Positions 53,641 through 64,000 of a stretch of 64,000 nucleotides of DNA are shown piece after piece. Position numbers and translations under genes: made by a program. Position 1 is the stretch's first letter. Every line of letters begins with the position of its first letter. This DNA comes from Apostichopus japonicus (taxonomy: Eukaryota > Echinodermata > Holothuroidea > Aspidochirotida > Stichopodidae), in contig NC_092572.1 of assembly GCF_037975245.1 (NCBI RefSeq), positions 27,261,989-27,325,988 on the forward strand. The letters are read 5' to 3'. Under the pieces are notes generated by a model, which had not been told where the DNA came from, made no database searches, and saw only the letters and a list, made by a program, of their open reading frames with translations.

Positions 53641-55030
53641 ATGGCGTTATATTTGTATCAGCAAGCTGGTCAACAACGTAATTATCGAATTTATCGTTGA
53701 ATTCTACCAAGAGAGAGAATTTTTAGAGACAGACGGCAGCCTTTTGAACTTTACAATGATACCAAAGCTAAGGTTTACTAGGTATAATATTCCTATAAAA
53801 ACACACAACACAGTATATCCTGTATACTAATCTATATATTGGTGCTTACTGCTTGGTTGTATATGATAAAGTAATAAAAATAATATGGGCTACCAATGTC
53901 CTGCATACCAGTAGCAGGGGTCAAGAAGGTTAGGGAGATAACAGTATCCCTGTGCTATCATTGGCAGAGGAGAGAGAGGGCCAAGGCATTGGTTACTAGG
54001 GGTGAATAGAAATGGTACCAGACAGTGGGTTAAAGGGACAGATCATTTAACTGGACAAAATGATATTAGAACATTACACTAGGCTAGGCTGTATGACTTT
54101 GGCCAAGTTAAAACATCCCACCAACAGAAGTAGGACTCTGTCGGCTACAGTTTGGAGGCTATCAATGCACTAAGATTTCATGAATTACGATCAAAAAGTG
54201 CCTTAGCAGAGTGTGCCTCTTTACACGGATGCAGCAAGTCATCTGCCTCACGGGCATTGAGGAGGGTTACAAGAGCATTAGTTCAAATCCGAAATGATGA
54301 AATTCAGTTCCTAACCACTCCAGCCTCTGTGACCAAGGCTCGAGGGATTTATTTTTTGGTAGCAGGATTTCCGCAGGTTGTGGGTACAGTATATGGGACA
54401 TTGACTGTAATCCGCGGTTGTAACTATGGGCCGGATGAGTATGTATTTGTTAGCTGTACAGGTAGACATGCAATCAATGTACAGTTTATTTGTAGTGAAA
54501 AATACAAAATCATCAATGTTGTAGCACGGTGGCCATGACAGAAGGATATTATGTGAAAGCCTTGTTAGGAGACAGTTTGAGGACCACCAACTTCAAGGGA
54601 TACTTCTTGGGGACTATGGTTATCCTCTACAGCCGTGGTTGATGACGCCCATTCAGAACTCGAAGAGACCTCATTCAATAAGTAAGCTTATAAAAACCAA
54701 AACATATCGAGGTATGGTATCATATCTATATGGTATCTATTTATATACCGCTTTCGATTTGTCCAAAAAGCACACACACAAAATCACAAACTCAATAGTA
54801 TCAGTTATTACTGTATATTGTAGTTCACCATACGGACAAAAATAGACATAAATTACTTAATAGTGAACAATGAAATAAAGAGCTGTCTTCAAATTTATAG
54901 TTATTCTTTAATTGCAGTGCTCAGACAGGACTCAAGCCAAGATTGAGCATCTCAACAGTCAGCTCAAGAACAAATTTTGATGTCTGCTTGGCGATGGCAT
55001 GCAAATAGAACCAAAACTCTTCCCCCTATC
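53641..55030 (+). pseudogene. HARBI1-like transposase, copy 2, broken
   Basis: The N-terminal exon begins at the ATG at 53641 (MALYLYQQAGQQRNYR). An intron of about 290 bp follows (near 53775 to 54075). A long open piece (54152-54538) then carries FHELRSKSALAECASLHG and SKSSASRALRRVTRAL, the helix-turn-helix-like part, and VVGTVYGTL, where Tyr replaces the first catalytic Asp. An 11-bp deletion right after NVVARWP breaks the frame. LLGDYGYPLQPW keeps the second Asp. The last exon has a 1-nt deletion (CAGACAGGACTC), a TGA for CGA and a deletion of about 200 bp. Confidence 0.82.
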
Positions 55031-55213
55031 CTTGTTTACTTAAAAAGAGGCAAATTAGTTTTGGCTGTATATAGTGTCAGCAAAGAATATGAATGTCATG
55101 TCAACCAAACATTTTGCATTTTCAAATACCACATGCATTCGAGCAAAAAAAAAACAGTTCTGACATTCTAACACAACAACTTAAAATCGCATTTTGAATT
55201 TAATTTAAGTTAT

Positions 55214-55404
55214 ATACTTTTTAAGAAAAAGTCGCCCAGGAAAGAACCTGGGCACGAAAACCAAACTACTGAACGACTGATCCGCTCTAAACCCCAGTCT
55301 CCTTGCATCGGGACTGTGACTGTGTGATCATCGTCAGGTGTGAATCACCATTCCCCTCGAAAGAGAACAGATACTACACATGACCTTAGCAAAAGGGCAG
55401 AAAG
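55214..55404 (-). mobile_element. U2-snRNA-headed retroposon (SINE-like), 191 bp
   Basis: It is flanked by the direct repeat TTTAAGTTAT at 55204-55213 and 55405-55414, a target duplication as made by LINE machinery. Read on the minus strand, the first 45 nt match the 5' end of U2 snRNA closely, including GTGTAGTATCTGTTCT with the branch-point-recognition GTAGTA. The rest does not look like U2. It holds a perfect 7-bp hairpin GCCCAGG-TTCTTT-CCTGGGC near its 3' end followed by GACTTTTTCTT. Its length equals that of a full U2 RNA. It could be a U2-derived SINE or a highly altered U2 retropseudogene. It is absent from Harbinger copy 1. Confidence 0.7.
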
Positions 55405-56253
55405 TTTAAGTTATGTTGACCATCAATTTAGTTCCAATAGTATACACCCGATAGAAATTTAATATCTAAGGCAGATAGTTTACAAGCTAAAAATTAGTAT
55501 CTAAAGTTGACCTACAATGCTGTTACATAATGAACGGTTCAGAAATTACACTCAACTCAAAGATGGTTGGAAAGGCAGTGTACAATCCTTGATCATTAAT
55601 ATTATCTACAACTCCCTCTCAGGTGGTTTTCCTATTCAAGTAGTAGTTCACTTGTATATGCAATAAAGCTACATTAGTAAAAAAACCAATAGGCCTATAT
55701 TCCACGTAGAAGAGTACACTATAGTGTAGGCTGTGTAATTATAACAGTGAGACAGTATAACTGGCTTCTTTGGCCTGGAATGAACTGTTGGGGCATGGGT
55801 TGACTGCCTGTTTGGTGACATTTCTGTTGGTGCATGTAATCCTGTGAATAGAGCAAATGAAAACAATTGATCAATTTCAAGATACTCCTTTAACCCTTCC
55901 ATTATGGATGCCGTCCACTTTATAAGAAGTAACAATAGAATAATTGCACATAATTTAAAATTCTGTGAAAGGATTTTTTCACTTTGGAAAAAGGTAACTA
56001 TTTTTCTTTTTTATTCCCTTAACTTTTTTCAAAATTATTCATCAAGGGTACCAAAAACATATTGTGCATGATATTAAGTTGGAGTGCTGTATGTTTTTCT
56101 AGGCTTTCACAATTTAACTTCTGGTGATCACAAATGACCTTTAACCTCCACCAAAAACCATAGGCTTCTTGTACTCAAATTCAAATTGGGTCTTTTAACA
56201 TGTATATCAAAAATAAATTGTACCTGTGATGACTCGCTTAAAAAGCAGTCAAA

Positions 56254-56575
56254 GGGTCGGTCTTTGATGTCCCCAGAGCAGGGCCTCGTAAACAGGGCTG
56301 TATACAGCTGCTGGCCCTCCACCTAAAATAAAATGATATGAACAATGTTTATCAATTTGGATTTTACTATGTGTCAAGAAAAATTTGATGGATGTGAGGT
56401 GCCAATAAATGCTATTTACCTGTTGCATGTTTAGCTCTTTGATATTTTTTGGCCACAATCTTCAAATCTGACCACTTCATTTTTAGTTCAGAAGCAATGT
56501 CCAGCTCGACCAAACAATTTATCACAATTTTCTTTGACAAACTGGCAAAGAATAAACATTTCTTGCCGGGAAAAA
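56254..56575 (-). pseudogene. Myb/SANT-like Harbinger accessory gene, two exons, copy 2
   Basis: Minus strand. The exon ending at 56420 reads ELDIASELKMKWSDLKIVAK and then KYQRAKHATG, joined across a gt-ag intron (56323-56419) to GGGPAAVYSPVYEALL. KW-x-LK followed by TGGGP is the hallmark of the SANT/trihelix protein of Harbinger elements. It stops at about 56254 after a deletion relative to copy 1 changed the C-terminus. The 5' exon beyond 56575 is not resolved. The Trp-rich DNA-binding core is only partly visible, so I class it as a remnant. Confidence 0.68.
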
Positions 56576-56639
56576 TTTTCTTCCTGGATTTTTTTCTTTT
56601 GAGTTAGACTAGGAAAAATGGTTACTGTGAAAATTGTTA

Positions 56640-57915
56640 AGTTATCATTAACGACTCAAGAACACTGTGCTCTAAACTTAATGAGCCAGCCTTGCCAATA
56701 CCAGGTCAATACCTGCTCATTCCATTGAACAGCTTTAATTGTAATAACTTCTCAAGCCATGTCCCTTGAAATATGGTCACTTTAAACGTGTTTTTATTTT
56801 GTAGTAGAGTCCCAGCCCGACTTAGCTACTCTGGCCTTGTCTAAGTGGGCAAATAAAGTTGCTTGCTTTGTGTGCACCTAGCATGGAAGGTCCATAATAA
56901 CCAAAACCCTGTTTACCTGCAGTGTTGCCTTTCAAAAAGACGAATTCCGATTTAACAATGCTTTAGGCCTGGACTGAAACAATCCAAAATAAATCATTTT
57001 ACATCACTAAGGATGTAAACTCCCGGTCAGCACAAGTTCAGCCAAAAGAAACATAGTGTATACCATGGAGCTATCTGTTTATAAGCTTCATGGTTATACA
57101 AATCAGACGTTAGTGTGTGTAGGTTAGGCCCTGTAGACTTACAGTAGGCTATTACTGCTTTTATTTTTGTTTTGTGGACTTTAAAAAAATTTAGGCTAAC
57201 AAGGCCTTAGTCGGAAGCAAGGTGACTTTCACTTTTGTTCAGAATTAAGCCTATAAGTATAACTTAAGGGGTGCAAGTCCAATAACTATACCTCTCTCTT
57301 TAGTCTGGACTTCATACAGAGTTCCTTACTAAGAAATTGTGACAATTTAACAATATCAGTCGATGATCTCACTTGTAATCATTAGCCGGGTACCGTTATA
57401 GGCCTAAGTATACTTGTATAGTCTTGTAATAATAAGTCGTCCGTGTAAAAATACAGGCGTATACTTATGTAGTTTATCCTTTATACAGTAGTCATTTGCT
57501 AATATAAATTTGTGCTACTGCTAGGTCTAAACTTTAGAAATGACGTAGGCAGGCCTAACGTTGTCCCGTGTATTCCTCTAGGCTCTAGTACATAGCCTAC
57601 ATATAACACTGACTGCATGTATTAAACTAATTTAACGTACGCAAAGACTACCAAGTTGGCAGATAAAATGAGGATCTTTCAATGTTTTGAGTCGTAACAC
57701 ACAACGAACCAGTGCAACAAAATATGGCAAAGGTTATTCTTGTAAAGATTGTGGTTAAATGTTTATTCTGACACATTTATCTGATATTTACTCACCATTT
57801 TGATGACATATAATGCGCCGACAGGTTGTTCGCCGTGTCAAAACTTCGAAGACACAAGTGATTTGAGGTCACGAAAGGTCACAGTAGCCTCGTCTACTAA
57901 CCAAATATTAATTAA
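56640..57915. other. Harbinger copy 2 non-coding right half
   Basis: Aligns with 2815-4010 of copy 1. No supported gene. Confidence 0.6.
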
Positions 57916-58050
57916 AATCATGCGTAGCGTAAGTTTGATTTTGTGGAACGCTACTTAACGTTCGAACTTACGCTACGATCAATCGCATGAGAATCGAACT
58001 TAAGTTTGATCTTAAGATCAAGCGTAAGTTAGTCTTTGTGGAACGGGGCC
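57915..58050 (-). repeat. Harbinger copy 2 right terminal and subterminal repeats
   Basis: Inverted counterpart of the left end, with ATCAAGCGTAAG, CTTAAGTTTGATCTTAAG and an exact terminal repeat TCTTTGTGGAACGGGGCC. Confidence 0.7.
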
Positions 58051-58053
58051 CTG

Positions 58054-58720
58054 ATGTATTTTTTTATTTTCTACCTGCTGATAAAAGAGCAGTTCAACAA
58101 CTAATAGGCAGTATTGCATTTTAAGAAGTACAATAACTAATAGGCAGTATTGCATGATGTTGGTTCTCACTAATATCCTGAAATGTTATTAAATTTGACA
58201 AATATCTATATAAAATAGCCATGTATAATGTTACATGGATGACACGTCAGATTGTCTTCCTTGAATGATAATCCTGATAAAAGTATCTGAAGTTATCATC
58301 AAAACCATGCATCATGAAAGTTTTATTTATATAATTTCAAATAGTTATTGTTCACACTGTACACTATATTCATCGATTATGTTTAAGTGTATTGTTAGCC
58401 TGCATGTACTAAGCAGGTAAATATTATCTCTCTTGTGAAATGAGAGTATGGTTTACTGCAATATCATCTTATTTAAGCTATAACGTACACTATGACATTC
58501 ACATAACAATTAAGAAGACGAAAGAATCAAAGCTAACTTTGTTTCACATCAAATGTGATTATTCATTTTAACCTTCTAAAATTAGTTCTAATATGTATGG
58601 CTTTCTTAATAACATTGGCAGATTCCTATCCATTTAGTTTACTTTACGTGTAATGACAAACCGTCCTGAAGTTTTTAAAATAAATAAGGTAAACGCTAGC
58701 TTTATGTTATTGGGTTATTA
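58054..58720 (+). repeat. Right edge of the tandem array, old monomers
   Basis: The monomer interrupted by Harbinger copy 2 resumes (ttttctacctgctgataaaagagcag, gcagtattgcat, gttggttctcactaatatcc) and is followed by a piece like 6640-7220 (aagaatcaaagctaac, cgtgtaatgacaa). At about 58650 the place of the 18-nt exon of 7093 is present without the exon: tagtttactttac joins gtgtaatgaca. The array ends near 58720. Confidence 0.7.
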
Positions 58721-59760
58721 AGTGTGTATTAAGATCATTTAAATTCTGATTACTGCAGATTTACAGAATCACATAAGGTTGTTTTAAATTAATTCTCTGA
58801 AAATGTGATCATGTTTAACAGGTCCTCTCTAAAATAAATGAATTTTTAATTTACTCAATTTGCATGTCACCACTGCAGATATTCTACCTTGAATAACTTA
58901 ACGAAACACTTACAAAGATGTGCAACTCTTGACATTTTCACAGTACCACAAGTATAATATTAGTAGTTGCCGAAGTTACTCTCCACCTCTTACCAATAAA
59001 CTCTTTGATGAATTGGTTTATGTTTACATTATATTTCCGGTTTATTTCACAGCACAGTTAATGAGTAATTAAATTATTTAGAAGGAGTAAACAGTTTGTT
59101 TATTCCTTCACAGACGTAGAAAGGATCTATGGGATGTTGATAGTTTGTGTCTGTGTATGTCTGTATATGTGTGTATGTAGGTGACATCCTTATATTGTAA
59201 ATATGTCTCCAAATGTACGCAATGGGTTTACTTCATCACTTTATAAATTAAGAAACCTCTTTAATTTGTAATTAAAGTTGCAAAGGGTTCAAGTCAAGTA
59301 GTGTACGTATGTCTTTTGAAATAGGGACTTAAATTAAAATGACAATCATCCATTTGTCTACATTGACATTTGATAACATATTTCGTATATTTGCCAAGTA
59401 GTTTGCATCTCGCACATAATATATTAAAGCTGGGTGTTCCCATCTGCTACTAAATTTGACCTTAATGTTGGAAATTGCGATGAAGCAGGTTAAAATTTAG
59501 AACCAACTCATACATTATTGTTCATGGAGTTAAATGTTTGCTTGTAGAAACTCACTTCAAAACTGGATGCAAGGGAGAAGTTTCAATTGTATGTGTGAAT
59601 GGATGTATTGTAATCGATGTAAAATGAATGGAAAAAGTAAATATAAAGTCATGTCAATATTCCAAAACTTCCGGAGATAGAGTAATACTTCACTATATGT
59701 CATATTTGTTTGCGTTATGTTGCCTGTTATGAATAATATGTTTCTTTGATTTCGTGACAG
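58721..59760. other. Apparently single-copy, non-coding
   Basis: AT-rich sequence with a short TG-rich stretch at 59137-59180. I see no repeat unit and no certain exon. An exon linking the array to the gene at 59761 could lie here, but none stands out. Confidence 0.5.
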
Positions 59761-61597
59761 TTGACGACATTCAATTCATCGAAAAATCGTTGTACGGTAA
59801 TTTCAGTTCTAAGTTGGCAACACTTAATGCATAAGAATGTCTTACTCCAAACGAAGCTGGTGATATGTCATGAGTATACTTACGATGAATTATCCCGGTA
59901 CTTCTCATTAAGGTTAATGTCTATCAAGAACAAAGCCGTATTGTAGTCGAAATTATATAGACATGACAAATAGATTAACATTTTATCATGAGGTTCGAAT
60001 ATTTGCATCAAAGATTGGCTGTAATAAAGTTTGTGTATACGTGTTTTGAAAAGAGGGACTTTATTAAAACAGCAACCATTTATGATAGTGAATCTAATAA
60101 TACACTTTGACATTTAATCACATATTTAGTAAATTTAACTTATATCAAAGACAAGTTACATGGCGGCTTTCTTTACAATTTGTTGCTTTTAAGTTCAATG
60201 AAATTCAGAGACTATTTGAAGCTTTTGCAAATGAGTATAGTGTCAGAAGTTGATGCATATATGTTAAGAAAGGAGCAATTGTTGAGAGTTGTAAAACAAG
60301 AAATATATAATTGCAATTAACATTTAGGGAACCAAAGAAAGTTACATTATACAGGTTCATGCGTTCATGGTATGCCATTGATATTTAAATTCAGTTGTTG
60401 ACCACATTTATCTTATATTTCAGCAATGTATGTTTCATCTGAGTTCAATGCGAAGATTTTTCGTGTCATCCCTTTGGTTTCGATGAACAAGGATGCTACA
60501 CAGGATATTTCCTTAATTATCCTTGTATGTGAAGATGATGAAAGCTTATTCAATGTAAGATACAAAACGATGGTAGTATTATCATGTTTGAAGATGCATT
60601 AGGTTCTTGTTTGATTTGTTGCATGAAATTTAAACAACTGAAACATCTTCATCATTTTAATTTAGAGTAATTGAACTTTGCTGCTGATTCTGTTTTTTTC
60701 CTGATAAATCAGTTTTTTACATTAATTTGTGAAAATAATTATTATCTTCAATGAATTCTAGTATCCCATCATGCAGCTCATTACTCTACTTTAATTAAAG
60801 TTCTATCTTAGGTGATCATAAAGAAATACACCAGTTATGTAGAGCAACTAAATCATATGTTAGAGAAATATATATATTTTTTATTCAAGCACGATTTAAG
60901 ACAACTTAAGGAATCAGAGTACCTTCCATTGGACACTTATGATACATTGCTGATTAATTGCGCAACACCCCCAGTTGAGGTTAGTTGTACTCTACAGACC
61001 ACAGAAGCAGTAGTCATGCCTTCTACGATGGAGCGGGTAAGTATACATACTGTACAGCTAGCTAGTATTCAGATATGGCTGGGGGTGTTCAGGTTGTTTT
61101 GTGTCAGATTGCATTGTTAAATGCATGTGTACTATGTTTGTATTCTGGAATGCTGTTAATATGCTACATTGCATAATTGAATATCAATATCTTATATATC
61201 CTTGGGCTTATTAAGATGCTTGATAAATGGTTAATACCGGACAGCTGGTAATTTAGTATAGTTCAATGCACTGACTGATGGTATAAATATGGGCAGTTAC
61301 ATTGTTATGGACACTTCGGAGAGCTTTACAAGGTATGTAATCCAAGCCAAGAGTATTACTTAACTTTTATATGGCACAGTCATGAACCTTACCTAGTACT
61401 CCATTCATGACAAATACCAGCTGCCCGACTTTTTGTGTTGCCGAGTAAAATCTAAACATAACGGGAAATGAACGTATGCAGAGAAACTGATTTTTTAATT
61501 CATTTTTATACTTTTCTAAAACTCAGTTAAGATTGAAGTCTTGAAAACAAATCAAGGGTTTGTGCCTATTAATAAGACTCTGAGCTTCCAAACACAC

Positions 61598-61644
<47 letters not shown>

Positions 61645-62809
61645 TGTCTTCTTATTTGCTACCAAAATTAGGCATGTGGGCCAAAAATTTGGTAGGAAGG
61701 TTGACCTTTTGGTGGAATTTTCCATATGCCATAATGCTTTAGATATAAAAGACATATGTGTAGGCTTGTAAAATTAAGATGGAATGTTCAAATCATGGCC
61801 GCACATGATATTAATACTTTACTGCTGGAACTGTTCTGATATGCTCAAGGTAAATTATGCAGATTATGAATTTGTGATATAATAATTAACGGAAATAATT
61901 AACTGTTATCAGTTATCTACGGATAACTTAAGACGGTGACAGGAAACGTCACGAATTTAATATCGAATTTAAGAATTACATCATTTTTATAAGATAACCA
62001 TTTTCTGTTGCCTCTTGGAGAAAGAATTAATTTGGTAGCATATCTAGGTTTTACTTTTTTTTCCAAAATAAAAAGTGATACCTATACCTTATTGGAAAAA
62101 AGTCAACTAGTGCATGAATTGAATAGCTCCTTAAAAACAGCTCCAAGGATATCATGTCACTCTACATTTTGTTCAAACAGATCAATGTTGCATCCCTGAT
62201 TGAATCGAAATCTGTCAAGCGTAGCTTTCGATTACCAAAAATAGAGAAAGATGTAAGCAGTATTTGTTTGCTGGATATTCAGCAGAAAGAAAGAGAGTCG
62301 TTAGGAGTGTCATTTGCTCTGCAGATCAAGGTAGGTGTGGCTAACACGTCAGGATAGGTGTGGCTTACACAACAGGAAAGCTATCACTTGACTGTATAGT
62401 ACTGTTCATTGTTCTATATATTTAATAGGAAAGATGCACAGGTCAAATTGTGAAAGGTTTGATTGCTTTTATAGTTTATATTATAAGTTCAAACATGTTC
62501 TATATCACATTTATGAACCCATTGGTTTTGGTGGTGGTCAAAAGTAAACAGCGGTCAAAATTTGAAAACCAATTCAAACATGGTATCTATACAAACTAGA
62601 AATAATTGGATTATTTTGAGAAATAAATAAGAAATAAAGTACAATAAGAAATAATTAAATCTCACACATGTGGATGCACATTTGAAGTAGATTAAAAGGT
62701 TTTTTTTTTGAAGGATCATTCGAAATCAACAGATGTAAAGTGTGAAAACCTTGCAAAGATGATAGGAGAGAGCATTATGCATGGTGTATATGCATCATAT
62801 AATAATTGA
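59761..62809 (+). CDS. Predicted 3' part of a multi-exon host gene, unknown function
   Basis: Five exons with consensus sites and one continuous frame: 59761-59796 (36 nt, phase 1 on both sides), 60424-60554 (131 nt), 60812-61036 (225 nt), 62181-62330 (150 nt) and 62714-62809 (96 nt, ending in TGA). Acceptors are tgacag, tttcag, tcttag, aaacag and ttttgaag; donors are gtaatt, gtaaga, gtaagt and gtaggt. The peptide begins DDIQFIEKSLY and includes VIPLVSMNKDATQDISLIIL, KYTSYVEQLNHMLEKY and LLDIQQKERESL. It is acidic and helical in look, with no domain I recognise. The 5' exons lie upstream and the entry phase is 1. It is transcribed in the same direction as the micro-exon array. The last exon is less certain than the middle three. 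Confidence 0.6.
61592..61642. repeat. (CA)n(TA)n microsatellite
   Basis: A short CA run followed by about 40 bp of AT dinucleotides, within the third intron of the predicted gene. Confidence 0.95.
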
Positions 62810-62960
62810 AGGAACCATGTTGTTTTCTGGGTTCTAGAGGTCATGTGAGGTCACCAGAAATAGAACTGTGAACACCATATATAATGTCGGGAAGAGAAAT
62901 TTATCTGAATAAGCTGATTTTCATTATCATTCTGTACATGCCCCATATTTAGATTAATGA

Positions 62961-62966
62961 AATAAA
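62961..62966 (+). terminator. Candidate polyadenylation signal
   Basis: AATAAA about 150 nt after the predicted stop at 62807-62809. The motif is frequent by chance in AT-rich DNA; other copies occur at 62620-62640, before the stop-proximal exon. Confidence 0.3.
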
Positions 62967-63129
62967 TTGTTTTAGGTGGATCTCAAAATTCAGTTTATGT
63001 TAAAACATTGTAAAGAATTAATATAACAACTTAAGGGAAACATGGATGGATCTTTATGATAGACGGATATATCCCATATGACGTATTTGAAAACTATTTG
63101 AACTATTGAACTATAACTATTGAAACTGG

Positions 63130-63261
63130 GCAAATCCGGAAGGAAGAGAGGGTGCGCGGTGACCTGTGGGAGAGGTCACCGGGGCGCAGTGCTAAAATTA
63201 TACCAGTGGCGTCTATGTAGACTAGGAAAAAGGAGACAAGTAAGAGAGGAGTGAAGTAAAA
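63130..63261. repeat. Solo DIRS-like terminal repeat of another family
   Basis: It follows the plan of the DIRS right terminal repeat: ccggaagga, gcgcagtg, a spacer with taccag, ggagacaagtaag, gaggagtgaagtaaa. The inner hairpin is present with different bases (GGTGACCT-GTGGGAG-AGGTCACC, against GACCGG...CCGGTC in the full element). No coding part adjoins it, so it is a recombination remnant or solo end. Confidence 0.6.
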
Positions 63262-63502
63262 TAACTTAGTAAAGAGACAATTTGTATGTTAAATGAAGTC
63301 AATATGCAAAATGGTAAACATTAAAAGAGGTAAGCCCTAGATGATCCCAGATGTTATTTGGCAGCCTCATAATAATGGAGGTCAACCGCAGCATCAAAGA
63401 TCAGCAAGTCAAAATATCGAAACATTGAAAAAATTATATCTCCAGAAGAGAAGGTTGAACATGCATATATGTAGTATGTGCATTTTCAATATTGCATGTT
63501 AA

Positions 63503-63766
63503 GACTGCATCGTTTCTTATTATGGAGCTCAAACGTCTAGTGAGGCAGCAGTAGTCACAATTAGTACAGCTGTAAACATGCTGCTAGGGGAGGACACATG
63601 GATTGTTCTTATACGTACGTGGTACTACCAAGAAATCATAGAAAGACCTAAGCATGATGTGATGAATGCATCAGATTATATTTTTATGGATGTCAAAGGT
63701 TATGGGTCAGAAGCAGTCAATCTATGGGATTGTATTCAAAGGATGCCTCAGGAAGAGAATCTTTGA
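63503..63766 (+). CDS. Unrecognised open frame, possible exon
   Basis: An 87-codon open stretch ending in TGA at about 63766, with a possible acceptor gttaag before 63504 (entry phase 1). The peptide (SSEAAVVTISTAVNMLLGED, TWIVLIRTWYYQEII) has normal composition for a protein and no AT-rich low complexity. It could be an alternative last exon of the gene at 59761-62809 (which leaves phase 0 at 62330, so a linking exon would be needed), a separate gene, or chance. I do not recognise a family. Confidence 0.3.
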   Translation, partial: DCIVSYYGAQTSSEAAVVTISTAVNMLLGEDTWIVLIRTWYYQEIIERPKHDVMNASDYIFMDVKGYGSEAVNLWDCIQRMPQEENL

Positions 63767-64000
63767 TAGATCTCACTAATGATTAAGGGTGCATAAAATA
63801 GTTTAAAATGACTATTTAAGTAATAAAATATTCAACTATTTACAACCTGAAATTATAAAGACATATACAATTATGAGGACAAATAAATTATAAGGACACA
63901 AAGAAGAGTAAACAATATTGAAAAACAAGAACCAATGAAAGAATTTCCTGAAACATATCTTTACAACATAATTGATTCATGAAAAACCAGGAATGAAACA
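63767..64000. other. No feature seen
   Basis: AT-rich, no open frame or repeat that I can name. Confidence 0.5.

Larger units (their letters stand above)
53360..58050 (+). mobile_element. PIF/Harbinger DNA transposon, copy 2 (degenerate)
   Basis: A 4,691-bp element with perfect 19-bp inverted ends (GGCCCCGTTCCACAAAGA...), inserted in the monomer palindrome ACATCAGATGT. CAG stands at 53357-53359 and CTG at 58051-58053, so the duplicated triplet differs at its centre. It keeps the 5' intron and the Myb exon lost from copy 1, but has its own deletions in the transposase. It carries a nested retroposon at 55214-55404. Confidence 0.9.

Noticed and set aside
55320-55350. A tRNA-like B box (ggtgtgaatcacc) in the retroposon
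   Set aside because: No matching A box at the right distance. The U2 match on the other strand explains the unit better.
59880-60113. A minus-strand 77-codon frame
   Set aside because: It lies opposite the intron of the predicted gene and has no recognisable features.

Overview
The window is AT-rich metazoan nuclear DNA, with no bacterial-type operons and with spliceosomal intron signals throughout. A PIF/Harbinger pair, a DIRS-type retrotransposon and a U2-derived retroposon suggest an invertebrate animal, possibly a marine deuterostome. The sequence alone does not fix the species.

Layout. 76-4155: a decayed Harbinger transposon (copy 1). 4229-4383: an (AT)n tract. 4384-9120: old, divergent monomers of a tandem repeat, with a 373-bp TTAA-flanked insert at 5733-6105. 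9121-19593: a young array of about 745-bp monomers. 19594-26036: a complete but mutated DIRS-like element on the minus strand, inserted in the array without target duplication. 26037-53356: more of the array, maturing into a higher-order repeat (3,401-bp unit with modular variants, some nested in an 8.7-kb duplication). 53360-58050: a second Harbinger copy in the same orientation, carrying a 191-bp U2-snRNA-headed retroposon. 58054-58720: the edge of the tandem array. 59761-62809: a + strand set of small, phase-consistent exons that looks like the 3' part of a host gene. 63130-63261: a solo DIRS-like terminal repeat.

Main observation. Nearly every tandem monomer carries, on the + strand, a branch-point-like CACTAAC or CACTGAC, then a cggCAG acceptor, exactly 12 nt, and a consensus GTGAGT donor. 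There are 47 such 12-nt units. They fall into a few sequence classes (read in phase 0: IVCH, MVCQ, IICH, MKGH, LAIL, MKCQ and single variants). The 12-nt cores differ by 25-75% although their splice-site flanks are almost identical, and many of the changes sit at third codon positions. The older part of the array has an 18-nt unit at the same place and 15-nt units at a second place, all multiples of three. I read this as an amplified micro-exon array, possibly feeding the downstream exons on the same strand. Transcription and splicing are not demonstrated here, and the phase link to the downstream gene is unresolved.

The mobile elements are all damaged. Each Harbinger copy has lost a different catalytic residue and a different part of the accessory gene. 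The DIRS element has frameshifts and stops in gag, RT-RNase H and the recombinase, while its terminal repeats and internal complementary region still match almost perfectly.
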